Of a stretch of DNA of 64,000 nt, positions 49,928-58,979 are shown piece after piece. Below the pieces are notes generated by a model. It ran no database searches. It was not told the origin of the DNA and saw only the letters and a program-made list of their open reading frames with translations. The stretch is from Paenibacillus albus. Its GTDB lineage: Bacteria; Bacillota; Bacilli; Paenibacillales; Paenibacillaceae. Position 1 is the first letter of the stretch, and each line of letters begins with the position of its first letter. The position numbers and the translations under genes were made by a program. The stretch spans positions 1,159,501-1,223,500 of the forward strand of contig NZ_CP034437.1 in the NCBI RefSeq assembly GCF_003952225.1, in the 5' to 3' direction.

Positions 49928-51940
49928 ATGATGCAAGCTATTCGTCCTTCTTCAGTTCCTCTAGTTACAGTTGATCCTTATTTCAGCGTCTGGTCGGCGG
50001 CTGATCGCCTTACGGACGATTATACGCGCCACTGGACCGGACAGCGGCATGCGATGACTGGCTTAGTGCGCATTGATGGCAGTGTCTACCGCTTTGCCGG
50101 CAAAGTAGAGCCGAGAGCGGACCGGTATTATACGGAGCCGCCTGCGCTTGAGCAGACTGGATTAACGGTGACACCGCTTAGCACGGTATATACGTTTGAA
50201 GCGGCTGGAATAGCGCTGTCGGTTCACTTCTTGTCGCCGCTGCTGCTGGATGATCTTGATATCCTGTCGCGTCCTGCATCTTACGTGTCCTTCGAAGTGA
50301 AGGCAACGGACGGACGCGAGCATGAAGTCAGCGTGTACTATGACGTGACGGGCGAATGGTGCGTCGATCTTCCGAAGCAGGCGGTACGCTGCGAAGCGGC
50401 TGGCAGCGCAGAGCTGCTGGCACTGCGCATGAGCCATGAGCAGCAGGATTATATGAACCGTTCGGGCGATGACCATCGCATCGATTGGGGACATTTCTAC
50501 TTGGCGGCGAAGCGCTCGGAGCCGGCTCAGCTGTACGCGGGCTCAGACGATCTGCGCAAGCGCTTCGTCCGGGGCGAGCAGCTGAAGGGCGAGCCGGCTG
50601 ATTATCCGGCAGCAAGGGTGGTGGCAGATGCCAGCCCCGTGATGGCGGTTGTCTTCAACAGTGGCAGCGTTGGCGCGTCCCCTGTCAGCCACCTGGCTGT
50701 ACTCGCATACGACGATGTGTATGCGGTCGAGTACTTCGGCGACAAGCTGCAAGCCTACTGGCGCCGCAACGGACAAGGCGCGGAAGAGATGCTCGCAGCT
50801 GCCTTCGCGGAGTTTGATTCTCTGTGCGAGCGCTGTGCGGCATTCGATCGTCAGCTGCTTGAAGACGGTACGAAAGCAGGCGGCGCGCGCTATGCCGATC
50901 TGCTCGCCCTGTCGTACCGCCAATCCATCGCCGCGCATAAGCTGGTGACGGATACGGAAGGACAGCTGCTGTTCCTGTCCAAGGAATGCTATAGCAATGG
51001 CTGCATGGCGACGGTCGATGTCAGCTACCCGTCCATCCCGCTCTACTTGCTATATAACCCAGCGCTTGTTGAGGGCATGATTCGCCCGATTCTGAAATAT
51101 TCATTGACCGATGCATGGCCGTTCGAGTTCGCGCCGCATGATATCGGCCAATATCCGATTGGCAACGGTCAAGTGTACAGCGATAATTCGCGCGATGGGC
51201 AGATGCCGGTCGAGGAATGCGGCAATATGCTTGTTATGGCAGCAGCTGCATGTATGGCTGGAGCGAATCGACAATATATCTTTGACCATATGGAGCTGCT
51301 TGGCGAATGGGCTTCGTATTTGCTGGAGTTTGGCCTCGATCCAGAGAACCAGCTCTGTACGGATGACTTTGCCGGCCATCTTGCCCGCAATGCCAACCTG
51401 TCCGTGAAAGCCATTATGGGCGTCGCGTGCTATTCGATTCTGCTGCAGCTGCAAGGCGAAGCGGAAGAAGCGGCTCGTTACCGCAGCGCGGCGCAGGATA
51501 TGGCCGTTAAGTGGGGCGAGCTCGCGGAAGATGGCGAGCATACGAAGCTGGCATTCGGCTCCGAAGGGACATGGAGCTTGAAATATAACTTGATCTGGGA
51601 TGTGCTCTTCGGCACAGACCTGTTCGACAAAGATATGATTCGCCGGGAAGTGGCTTGGTATGTGAAGCAGAGCAACAAATACGGCACGCCGCTGGACAGC
51701 CGCGCGACGTATACGAAGTCGGACTGGCTCGTATGGTCGGCTGCGCTTGCAGAACAGGACAGCGATTTCACTTCGCTGATCGAGCCAATCTGGCATATGC
51801 TCAATGACACGCCGGACCGTGTGCCGTTCTCGGATTGGACGGATACGTTGACGACGAGACAGCTGAACTTCCAGCATCGCAGTGTTGTGGGCGGGATATT
51901 CATGAAGGTGCTGAAGGACAAAGGCATTATGAAATTATAG
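49928..51940 (+). CDS. Glutaminase-domain family protein (DUF5127/DUF4965)
   Basis: A 670-residue cytoplasmic protein with a beta-rich N-terminal half (RPSSVPLVTVDPYFSVWSA, SVPLYYDVT-like strands) and a C-terminal alpha-helical glutaminase-like half: YRQSIAAHKLV, SKECYSNGCMATVDVSYPSI, EFAPHDIGQYPIGNGQ, MPVEECGNMLVMAAA. The family name comes from fungal glutaminase A, but its barrel resembles (alpha/alpha)6 glycoside hydrolases, and bacterial members often lie in glycan loci. GAGAGGA lies before the ATG, and a second ATG follows at once. Substrate unknown. Confidence 0.8.
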   Translation: MMQAIRPSSVPLVTVDPYFSVWSAADRLTDDYTRHWTGQRHAMTGLVRIDGSVYRFAGKVEPRADRYYTEPPALEQTGLTVTPLSTVYTFEAAGIALSVHFLSPLLLDDLDILSRPASYVSFEVKATDGREHEVSVYYDVTGEWCVDLPKQAVRCEAAGSAELLALRMSHEQQDYMNRSGDDHRIDWGHFYLAAKRSEPAQLYAGSDDLRKRFVRGEQLKGEPADYPAARVVADASPVMAVVFNSGSVGASPVSHLAVLAYDDVYAVEYFGDKLQAYWRRNGQGAEEMLAAAFAEFDSLCERCAAFDRQLLEDGTKAGGARYADLLALSYRQSIAAHKLVTDTEGQLLFLSKECYSNGCMATVDVSYPSIPLYLLYNPALVEGMIRPILKYSLTDAWPFEFAPHDIGQYPIGNGQVYSDNSRDGQMPVEECGNMLVMAAAACMAGANRQYIFDHMELLGEWASYLLEFGLDPENQLCTDDFAGHLARNANLSVKAIMGVACYSILLQLQGEAEEAARYRSAAQDMAVKWGELAEDGEHTKLAFGSEGTWSLKYNLIWDVLFGTDLFDKDMIRREVAWYVKQSNKYGTPLDSRATYTKSDWLVWSAALAEQDSDFTSLIEPIWHMLNDTPDRVPFSDWTDTLTTRQLNFQHRSVVGGIFMKVLKDKGIMKL

Positions 51941-51954
51941 TAAATTTCTTAAAG

Positions 51955-51992
51955 AGACGGCGTAAATGGTCCATTTACGCCGTCTTTTTTCA
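51955..51992 (+). terminator. Terminator after the DUF4965 gene
   Basis: A 15-bp near-perfect stem (AGACGGCGTAAATGG / CCATTTACGCCGTCT) followed by six T residues. Confidence 0.9.
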
Positions 51993-52113
51993 TGCTTCAG
52001 CCGAGGTAGTTGGTGATACTTCCATTAGACAGACAACGTGGGTAAGTGGGATAATAGGAGCAGATAATTCAAATAGAGATACGGATACATGGGATAGGAG
52101 ACACATAGCTGAG

Positions 52114-53499
52114 ATGAGTACGGGAGAACAACAACTAGGGGCGCAGCAGCCCTCTTGGAAGAAGCTCACGCTGTTTGCGCTGGCATGGCCGATTCTGGTC
52201 GATTCGGTCCTGCGCATGATGCTGGGCACGGCGGACGTGTTTATGTTAAGCCGCATATCGGATGAAGTAGCCGGTGCGGTCGGGCTTGCGAATGAAATGA
52301 TTATGTTCTGTGCGATGATGTTCGGGTTTGTTGCCGTCGGCACAAGCGTAGCGGTAACGCAATACCTCGGGGCTGGGCAGAAGGAAACGGCCAGTCGCAT
52401 ATCCGCGCAGGCCATTACGATGGTGTTTATATTTGGGCTCGTGATCAGCGCGGTGCTCTTCTGCTTCAGCAAGCAAGGACTCGAGCTGATGAACCTTGAT
52501 CCGTCTCAGGTGGCGATTGCGAACAAGTACCTGCGGCTGATCGGCGGATTTATATGGATTGAGGCGCTCTCTTATGCCATCGCGTCGATTATTCGGGCGA
52601 ACGGGAATACGAGAGGCGTTATGTATGTGACGCTCGGCGTCAATTTGCTGCACGTTGCAGGCAATTATCTGCTCATCTTCGGTCACTTCGGCTTCCCGGA
52701 ATGGGGCGTTACGGGTGCAGCGGTATCCACGATTACAAGTCGTTTGATTGGTGTACTGGTCTTGCTTGTGCTGCTGTACCGAACGGTACCGAGCAAGATT
52801 CGATTGAAGGATTACTTCCGATTCGACAGGCAGTATGCATCCAAAATATTAAGCATCGGCTTGCCGTCCGCAGGCGAGCATCTGGCATGGCAGTCGCAGC
52901 TGATGATGATTATGGTCTTTATTAACATGATCGGCCAGCAATCGCTGAGCGCGCATGTGTACGTGTGGAACATATCGGCGTATTTCATGGCGTCGTCGAT
53001 GGCGATCGGCATGGCAACGGAAATTATCGTTGGCCATATGGTCGGAGCAGGAGAGAAGAAGGCCGCATTCTTCCGGCTGCTGCGCAGCTTGAAGCTTAGC
53101 ATCGCGGTCACGGCAGTCTTGGTGACGGTCACGGCGCTATTCCGCTATCAGCTGCTCGGTTTGTTTACCGATGATTCAGAGGTTATCGCCATCGGCGCAA
53201 GCATTCTTCTGCTGTCGATCGTCCTGGAGCCGGGGCGCGTCTTCAACATCGTCGTCATTAACTCTCTTCGCGCAGCCGGCGACGCCAAGTTCCCCGTCCT
53301 CATGGGCATCTGCTCCATGTGGGGAATCTGCGTGCCACTCGCGTACTACCTCGGCATTCATCAGGATATGGGGCTCCTCGGGATTTGGATTGCTTTTGCC
53401 GTCGATGAATGGGTGAGGGGACTGCTCATGCTCGCTCGTTGGAAGAGCGGCGTCTGGGCGCGCAAGTCACTTATCCATAACGAACATATGGCCGTTTAA
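52114..53499 (+). CDS. MATE-family efflux transporter
   Basis: A 461-residue membrane protein with twelve TM segments and the MATE pattern: FALAWPILVDSVLRMMLGTA near the start, GFVAVGTSVAVTQYLGAG, NLLHVAGNYLLIFG in the middle and NSLRAAGDAKFPVLMG near the end. It exports cations or drugs in exchange for sodium or protons. ATG 52114 is chosen because upstream in-frame codons overlap the previous gene and a terminator and lack a ribosome site; AGGAG lies 13 nt before. Substrate unknown. Confidence 0.9.
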   Translation: MSTGEQQLGAQQPSWKKLTLFALAWPILVDSVLRMMLGTADVFMLSRISDEVAGAVGLANEMIMFCAMMFGFVAVGTSVAVTQYLGAGQKETASRISAQAITMVFIFGLVISAVLFCFSKQGLELMNLDPSQVAIANKYLRLIGGFIWIEALSYAIASIIRANGNTRGVMYVTLGVNLLHVAGNYLLIFGHFGFPEWGVTGAAVSTITSRLIGVLVLLVLLYRTVPSKIRLKDYFRFDRQYASKILSIGLPSAGEHLAWQSQLMMIMVFINMIGQQSLSAHVYVWNISAYFMASSMAIGMATEIIVGHMVGAGEKKAAFFRLLRSLKLSIAVTAVLVTVTALFRYQLLGLFTDDSEVIAIGASILLLSIVLEPGRVFNIVVINSLRAAGDAKFPVLMGICSMWGICVPLAYYLGIHQDMGLLGIWIAFAVDEWVRGLLMLARWKSGVWARKSLIHNEHMAV

Positions 53500-53503
53500 A
53501 AGA

Positions 53504-53555
53504 GAAGAAGCAAGCCTTACCCGGCATGTCCGGCGCGGCTTGCTTCTTTCTTTAT
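53504..53555 (+). terminator. Terminator after the MATE gene
   Basis: Stem GAAGAAGCAAGCC / GGCTTGCTTCTTT, 20-nt loop, weak T-rich tail. Confidence 0.8.
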
Positions 53556-53637
53556 GCTTGCTCGTTCGGCTGCTTTTGACCGATTGTCGAAAATCCACAT
53601 TAAATATATAGTTTTGTCAGTCTATTTAAAGCTTAAT

Positions 53638-53651
53638 TGAAATCGCTTACA
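53638..53651. promoter_or_regulatory. cre box before the AraC-family gene
   Basis: TGAAATCGCTTACA fits the CcpA consensus TGWNANCGNTNNCA without mismatch. It lies 24 nt before the chosen AraC start, so CcpA binding would repress. Confidence 0.65.
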
Positions 53652-53674
53652 ATAGCAATTACGCATGAACGCAT

Positions 53675-54586
53675 ATGGAAAAAACCTACAATGGCATAGG
53701 AGTTGATAACACCGTTATGAAACTGCCTGTTGTACATTTGTGCGGGGATTTCGTCGTGAGGCGCAATTGGAGGCTGGAGCTGCGCCGGCTGGAACAGCAT
53801 GAGCTTGTCTATTTCCCCATTGGAACGGGAACGACGTACCATATTGCAGGCAAGACCTATATGCTGGACAAGCCTTGCTGGGTCGTGACAAGAGCTGGTA
53901 TGGAGCATGGCTATCAGTTCAGCGAGTCTTCGGCGACAAGACATCAATTTATTCATTTTACATTGGAGGATTCCTTCGAGCTTGCGCTGCTGGCCGCGGA
54001 TGGCCCGGACGTCATCCCGATCCGCGAAGGCGGGTTTCAGGAGCACATGATTCGCCATTTAATTGAGGTTTCGTATACAGGCAAGGACAGCAGCAGACGC
54101 AGCGGGTTTCTTCTTGCCGCACTGCTCAATGAATTAAACCAGCTAAGCTTCGCGCCTAAACAAAAAGAAACCGTCGCCGGTTCCTCTTATTCCCCTATGG
54201 TTAACAAGGCGCTTGCTTATATTCGCCGCCATCTAACCGAGCCCATCTCGGTCATGGAAATCGCAAGCCACTGCAAGCTGTCGCAGGAGCATCTGTCACG
54301 ATTGTTCGCACGCGAGGTGGGCATTCCGCTTCGCCAAATGATTATTCAGCTGCGGCTGGAGCGCGCTGCTTATCATCTGCGCCACAGTACGCTCAGCATT
54401 AACGAAATTGCTTCCCAGTGCGGCTACTCCGAGAATCATTATTTCTCCCGAACGTTCGCCGCTTACTTCGGCATCTCTGCCTCCGCGTACAGAGGCAAGT
54501 ATGCATCGCCTTCTGAAGGGCATGTCGTGTACGAGCATATCGACGCCCAATACCCGATTAATACCTACATCTACGTTAACCCTTGA
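53675..54586 (+). CDS. AraC-family transcriptional regulator
   Basis: A 303-residue regulator with an N-terminal cupin-like sugar-sensing domain (LRRLEQHELVYFPIGTGTTY, HIAGKTYML) and two C-terminal HTH units (ISVMEIASHCKLSQEHLSRL; LSINEIASQCGYSENHYFSR). The ATG at 53675 lacks a clear ribosome site; ATG 53717 is an alternative. Its 3' end overlaps the converging permease gene by 11 nt. The neighbouring ABC importer on the other strand is its likely target. Confidence 0.88.
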   Translation: MEKTYNGIGVDNTVMKLPVVHLCGDFVVRRNWRLELRRLEQHELVYFPIGTGTTYHIAGKTYMLDKPCWVVTRAGMEHGYQFSESSATRHQFIHFTLEDSFELALLAADGPDVIPIREGGFQEHMIRHLIEVSYTGKDSSRRSGFLLAALLNELNQLSFAPKQKETVAGSSYSPMVNKALAYIRRHLTEPISVMEIASHCKLSQEHLSRLFAREVGIPLRQMIIQLRLERAAYHLRHSTLSINEIASQCGYSENHYFSRTFAAYFGISASAYRGKYASPSEGHVVYEHIDAQYPINTYIYVNP

Positions 54587-55472
54587 TTCCAGTCATCGTA
54601 ATTCCCTCAATAATGTAGCGCTGCAGCAGCAGGTAGACCGCGAGAACCGGGATAACGGCAATCGTCGACCCGGACATCATAAGCGTCCAGTCCGTTACAT
54701 ACAGCCCCTTGAACGTGCTCAGCATGAGCGGAACCGTAAATTTATCAGTCGTGCTTAAGAAGATAACCGGGCGGAAGAAGTTGTTCCACGTTCCGAGGAA
54801 CGCGATAATCGCAAGCGCCGCGAGCGCCGGCTTCACGAGCGGGATCATAATGCGCCAATAGATGGTCCACTGGTTGGCGCCATCGACATAAGCAGACTCG
54901 GATAAGTCGCGCGGAATGCCCATGAAGAATTGACGCAGCAGGAAGACGCCGAAGGCGCTGAATAACGAATCGGGAATAATGAGCGACAAGTGCGAATCCA
55001 GCCAGCCGAGATTTTTCAAAATAATATACAGCGGCACGATCGTCACTTGCTCCGGCACCATCAGCATCGACAGGAAAGCGATGAAGAGGATGTTCCGGAA
55101 CGGAAAGTTGATCTTTGCAAAAGCAAACGCAGCCATCGAGCAGGTGAGCAGCTGGCCGATGACGATGGCAATCGAAATGTAGGCGCTGTTGAAGTAGGCC
55201 TTGCCGAACGGCATTGCCGTTAAGGAACGATGAATGTTCTCCCAGTGCCACGGATTCGGCAGCAGATTCGGAGGAACGAGGAAGATCTGGGACAGATCCT
55301 TCAGGCCGCTCGATACCATCCAGAAGAATGGAGCGATCATGAGCGCCGAAGCTAGTATCAGAATGAGATGGAGAATGATGCCTGGGATATTCAGTTTGTA
55401 TGAAGCACGCCTTGTTGCTGTGCGCTGCTGCAGCTGCGTTATTGATTCCGTCTTAGCAGATTCCATGGACAT
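54576..55472 (-). CDS. ABC sugar transporter permease, MalG type
   Basis: A 298-residue permease with six TM segments, EAA loop LSESAYVDGANQWTIYWR and the typical end LLQRYIIEGITMTGIKG. The ATG at 55472 has AAGGAGG 4 nt upstream; ATG 55466 gives better spacing and is an alternative. It lies 9 nt after the MalF-type gene and ends the operon. Confidence 0.92.
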   Translation of the reverse strand: MSMESAKTESITQLQQRTATRRASYKLNIPGIILHLILILASALMIAPFFWMVSSGLKDLSQIFLVPPNLLPNPWHWENIHRSLTAMPFGKAYFNSAYISIAIVIGQLLTCSMAAFAFAKINFPFRNILFIAFLSMLMVPEQVTIVPLYIILKNLGWLDSHLSLIIPDSLFSAFGVFLLRQFFMGIPRDLSESAYVDGANQWTIYWRIMIPLVKPALAALAIIAFLGTWNNFFRPVIFLSTTDKFTVPLMLSTFKGLYVTDWTLMMSGSTIAVIPVLAVYLLLQRYIIEGITMTGIKG

Positions 55473-55481
55473 TCATCCTCC

Positions 55482-56360
55482 TTATTCGGCGTAATGTACC
55501 CATTTGCGGGAGTAATAGGTTTGCAGCACGGTTAGGATAAGGATAATCGCGAACAGAATAACAGCGGCCGATGCGCTTTTGCCGAACTGGAAGTTCTTGA
55601 ACGCGAGCTCGTACAGGTGGTATACCATTGTGTAGCTGGCTTTAGCCGGTCCGCCGCTTGTCATGACGAAAGCGGTATCGAATACTTTGAAGGAATCGAT
55701 AACGGCAATGATCGTAACGAACAAGGTCGTTGGCGATAGGAGCGGCACCGTAATGCGCCAGAACTGCTGATTTCTAGTCGCACCGTCAATCATGGATGCT
55801 TCGTAATAGTCCCGCGATATACCTTGCAGCCCAGCTAGGAACAGCACCATGTTAAAGCCGATTCCTTTCCAGATGCTTACGATTGCAAGGGACGGCAGCA
55901 CGAGATTCAGGTCGGTCAGCCACTGCGGACCTTTGATATTGAAAAGCATCTTGAGCATGACATTGATAAGACCGAAGTCGCCATTAAGGAGCCACATCCA
56001 GACGATTGCAACCGCAACCGAGCTCGTAACGACAGGCATGAAGAAGAATAGGCGGTACAGTACGCGCATCCGCACGTTATTCAGGGCAACCGCTGTAATG
56101 AGGGAGAGGAAGATGCCTGCCGGCACGGTGAGGACGGAGAACAGCAGCGTGTTCCTCATCGCTTTCTGGAAGTCAGGATTGTGGAAGGCGTAGTTGAAAT
56201 TGTCGAGGCCGACAAAGGTCGCCGCCTTAAACCCGTCCCAGTCGAGCGTGCTGAGCACGAACGCGCTGATGAGCGGGATGAGCGAGAAGGCTAGAAGCCC
56301 AATGAGCTGCGGGGCAATAAAGAAATAGCCCCATATGGTGTTCGAACGTTTCGGATTCAT
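55482..56360 (-). CDS. ABC sugar transporter permease, MalF type
   Basis: A 292-residue permease with six TM segments, N-terminal WGYFFIAPQLIGLLAFSLIP and EAA loop YYEASMIDGATRNQQFWRIT. GGAGGTG precedes the ATG at 56360. It pairs with the downstream MalG-type subunit. Confidence 0.92.
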   Translation of the reverse strand: MNPKRSNTIWGYFFIAPQLIGLLAFSLIPLISAFVLSTLDWDGFKAATFVGLDNFNYAFHNPDFQKAMRNTLLFSVLTVPAGIFLSLITAVALNNVRMRVLYRLFFFMPVVTSSVAVAIVWMWLLNGDFGLINVMLKMLFNIKGPQWLTDLNLVLPSLAIVSIWKGIGFNMVLFLAGLQGISRDYYEASMIDGATRNQQFWRITVPLLSPTTLFVTIIAVIDSFKVFDTAFVMTSGGPAKASYTMVYHLYELAFKNFQFGKSASAAVILFAIILILTVLQTYYSRKWVHYAE

Positions 56361-56400
56361 TCACAACGCACCTCCGGATGTAGCTCGAATGGAATAGTAG

Positions 56401-56430
56401 AGAAGGGGCGGAATGAATTCCTCCCCTTCT
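56401..56430 (-). other. Intercistronic hairpin between binding-protein and permease genes
   Basis: A nearly perfect 30-nt stem (AGAAGGGG...CCCCTTCT with inner GGAAT/ATTCC) and no T tract. It is a likely mRNA-stabilising or processing element at the 3' end of the binding-protein message. Confidence 0.65.
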
Positions 56431-56445
56431 CAAGGCACTGCTCTA

Positions 56446-57750
56446 TTATTTGGCGTTTGCCTCAGCGATCTTCTTGTTCACGCCTTCAGCCATCTTCTTC
56501 AGCGTCGTCGCTGCGTCCTGCTTGCCGAGCAGCAGCAGGTCGTAGTTGTCCTTCACGACGTCCGAAGCGCCTGGTACAGCGGATTCCGAAGGCCAGAGCG
56601 CATAGCCGATTTCACGAGCGTCGAGGAAGTACTGCGCGTGCGCAGGCTGAGCGTTCTTGTCGAGAACCAGATCATCTACACCGGAGACGGAAGGAACGGC
56701 ATTACCGCCTTTCAGACGGAACTGCTGACCAGCTTTGGAAACAAAGTAGGACAGGAAGTCATACGTTTCATCCGGATGAGCGGTTTTCTTGTTCATAACC
56801 ATGTAGGCGGTAGGGATGCCTGCAGGTTCGATTTTGTTGCCTGTATTCGTAGGCAGCGGAACGATGTCGTACTGCAGCGCAGTGTTCGCGTTATATTCCG
56901 GCACCCACCAGCGTCCAGCGATACCGAAGCCGACTTGGTTGGACATGAACATCGCGTCAGGACCTTGTCCTTTCGGCAGGGAGCCGGAGAACACGAAGTT
57001 CTTGTTCTTCACGTTATCGGAGAGATACTGGAGCGCTTCGAGCGCTTTCGGATCTTTGTCCGCAACGAATTGGCCGCCGAGATTCTTGTCGTACACTTTG
57101 CCGCCGTTTGTCGTTACCCACGAGTAGATCGGGGAGGACCAATCTTCAAGCACGAGGCCGTATTTGCCTGCTGCTTGGATCTTAGCCGTCAGCTCGGAGA
57201 GCTTCTGCCAGTTCCAATCTCCAGCTTCGTACAGTGCTTGCGGATCATCCGTGATGCCGGCATCCTGCAGCACTTTCTTGTTGTAGTACATCACAAGCGG
57301 GTTACAGTCGACCGTTACGCCGAAGATCTGATCCCCCTTCTTCGAACCGCCCCATAGCCCTTCGGCAAAATCAGACGCTTTGATCGGGCTGCTCGGCTTA
57401 TCCATCAGCTGTGTCAGCTCGGCGATGGAGCCGTTCGCGATCAGCTTCACGACGGTAGTGTCGCCCGCGTAGAACGCATCAGGCGCTGTGCCGCCTTGCA
57501 GCTGTGTAATAATCTTCTCTTCGTAACCATCGTTCGGAACAGCAACGAGCTCCCATTGTGTCTTCGGGTGATCCTTGTTGTACTGATCCGTTAATTCGTA
57601 GAAACGCTTCAGCTCGCCAGGGTTGCCCCAGGTACTCCACTTCAGGTGCAATACTTCACCGTCAGAACCGGATTTGCCGCTGCTGCAAGCAGACAGCGCG
57701 ATGGATAGAACGACGAGTGAGCCTGCTGTTAATTTCAAACTTCTCTTCAT
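56446..57750 (-). CDS. Extracellular solute-binding lipoprotein of the third sugar importer
   Basis: A 434-residue family 1 binding protein. The signal ends SIALSACSSGKSG, giving a lipoprotein. VLHLKWSTWGNPGELKRF, TQLQGGTAPDAFYAGDT and AVPSVSGVDDLVL match the MalE/UgpB-type fold. ATG 57750 lies 12 nt after GAAGGGG; an in-frame TTG at 57789 would add 13 residues before the signal and is rejected. It is first in a minus-strand operon preceded by a consensus cre box. Confidence 0.9.
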   Translation of the reverse strand: MKRSLKLTAGSLVVLSIALSACSSGKSGSDGEVLHLKWSTWGNPGELKRFYELTDQYNKDHPKTQWELVAVPNDGYEEKIITQLQGGTAPDAFYAGDTTVVKLIANGSIAELTQLMDKPSSPIKASDFAEGLWGGSKKGDQIFGVTVDCNPLVMYYNKKVLQDAGITDDPQALYEAGDWNWQKLSELTAKIQAAGKYGLVLEDWSSPIYSWVTTNGGKVYDKNLGGQFVADKDPKALEALQYLSDNVKNKNFVFSGSLPKGQGPDAMFMSNQVGFGIAGRWWVPEYNANTALQYDIVPLPTNTGNKIEPAGIPTAYMVMNKKTAHPDETYDFLSYFVSKAGQQFRLKGGNAVPSVSGVDDLVLDKNAQPAHAQYFLDAREIGYALWPSESAVPGASDVVKDNYDLLLLGKQDAATTLKKMAEGVNKKIAEANAK

Positions 57751-57842
57751 TGTCCGAGTCGACCCCTTCCAGAATTGAAAATCCTCCAATTATGGCGATT
57801 ATTAGTGACTTTTCGCGGATGTAAGTAAATTGTAATGCGTAA

Positions 57843-57856
57843 TGACAGCGGTTTCA
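57843..57856. promoter_or_regulatory. cre box in the promoter region of the third importer
   Basis: TGACAGCGGTTTCA fits the CcpA consensus without mismatch. It lies about 93 nt upstream of the binding-protein start and 160 nt from the divergent aldo/keto reductase gene. Confidence 0.65.
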
Positions 57857-58019
57857 ATGTGCGTAATTCGTATAAGATATGGACTTTTATGATCTGTGAA
57901 AGAAACAAATTCGCGCCTATCAAGTTGGAATAAGCCTTGTCAGACCTGGGTGGAAAGGGTATAAAGAAGAGGATAAGCAGCTTCTCAATTTCTGGAAGAA
58001 GAGGAAGGGGCGAATACGC

Positions 58020-58874
58020 GTGGTACTATCGCTTTCGAGCAAAGTGACGCTGAATAACGGCATCCAGATGCCGTTGCTGGGACTAGGAGTATGGCAAGGC
58101 AGACCGGAGGATGGCCCGCATGTCGAGGCTGCAGTCCGGACGGCAATTGAGGCCGGATACCGCAGCATTGATACGGCATCGGCTTATGAGAATGAACGGG
58201 GGGTCGGCCGGGCCGTTCGCGAATGCGGCGTTCCTCGCGAGGAGATTTTCGTAACCACGAAGGTGGCGAACCCGGACCATGGCTATGACAAGGCGCTGCA
58301 TGCAGTGGATCGGTCGCTTCGCGAGCTTGACTTGGATTATGTGGATCTGATTCTGATCCACTGGCCGGTTTCTGTTCGCGCGTCGTTCCTCGATACGTGG
58401 CGGGCGCTCGAGAAAGTGTACGCCGAAGGCAAAGTGAAAGCGATTGGCGTGAGCAACTTCCAGATTCACCATCTTGAGAAGCTGCTTGGCGCAAGCGAGG
58501 TTGTGCCTGCCGTGAATCAGGTGGAGTATCATCCGCTGCTGACGCAGCTGGAGCTGCACAGCTACTGCAAGACCAAAGGCATTCAGCTTGAAGCATGGAG
58601 TCCGCTCATGCTCGGTCGTGTTCTGGAGGAGCCCGTCGTTCAGGAGCTGAGCGAGCGCTATGGACGAACGCCTGCACAGATCGTGCTGCGGTGGGACTTA
58701 CAGAATGGCGTCGTCACGATTCCGAAGTCAGCGAATCCGCAGCGAATCCACGAGAACGCGGATCTGTTCAGCTTCGAGCTGTCAGCTGCCGACATGGAGC
58801 GGCTCAGCGGTTTGAACCGAAATGAGCGCTCTGGCATGGACCCGGATAAATTCGAGCAGGCGTGGAGCTGGTAG
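58020..58874 (+). CDS. Aldo/keto reductase (YvgN/YtbE type)
   Basis: A 284-residue NADPH-dependent reductase barrel. The catalytic tetrad is visible as Asp and Tyr in SIDTASAYENERGVG, Lys in EIFVTTKVANPDHGY and His in LILIHWPV; cofactor residues are in VVTIPKSANPQRIHEN. GTG 58020 follows AGGAAGGGG. Its class reduces a broad range of aldehydes including methylglyoxal. It is divergent from the third importer and converges on a second aldo/keto reductase. Confidence 0.9.
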   Translation: MVLSLSSKVTLNNGIQMPLLGLGVWQGRPEDGPHVEAAVRTAIEAGYRSIDTASAYENERGVGRAVRECGVPREEIFVTTKVANPDHGYDKALHAVDRSLRELDLDYVDLILIHWPVSVRASFLDTWRALEKVYAEGKVKAIGVSNFQIHHLEKLLGASEVVPAVNQVEYHPLLTQLELHSYCKTKGIQLEAWSPLMLGRVLEEPVVQELSERYGRTPAQIVLRWDLQNGVVTIPKSANPQRIHENADLFSFELSAADMERLSGLNRNERSGMDPDKFEQAWSW

Positions 58875-58897
58875 CTCTGCTCGACTTAAGGAAATGA

Positions 58898-58940
58898 AAA
58901 CACCCTCAAAGTCCGATGTAACGGACTTTGAGGGTGTTTG
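58898..58940. terminator. Bidirectional terminator between two aldo/keto reductase genes
   Basis: A perfect 18-bp stem (AAACACCCTCAAAGTCCG / CGGACTTTGAGGGTGTTT) with a 6-nt loop, with A residues on one side and T residues on the other. Confidence 0.9.
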
Positions 58941-58979
58941 TCGTTATAACTGGCTATGCCGCTATGGCGCGTACGTGCC

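Noticed and set aside
51835-52113. In-frame upstream extension of the MATE gene.
   Set aside because: It overlaps the end of the preceding gene and a terminator and encodes no TM segment; the normal family length fits ATG 52114.
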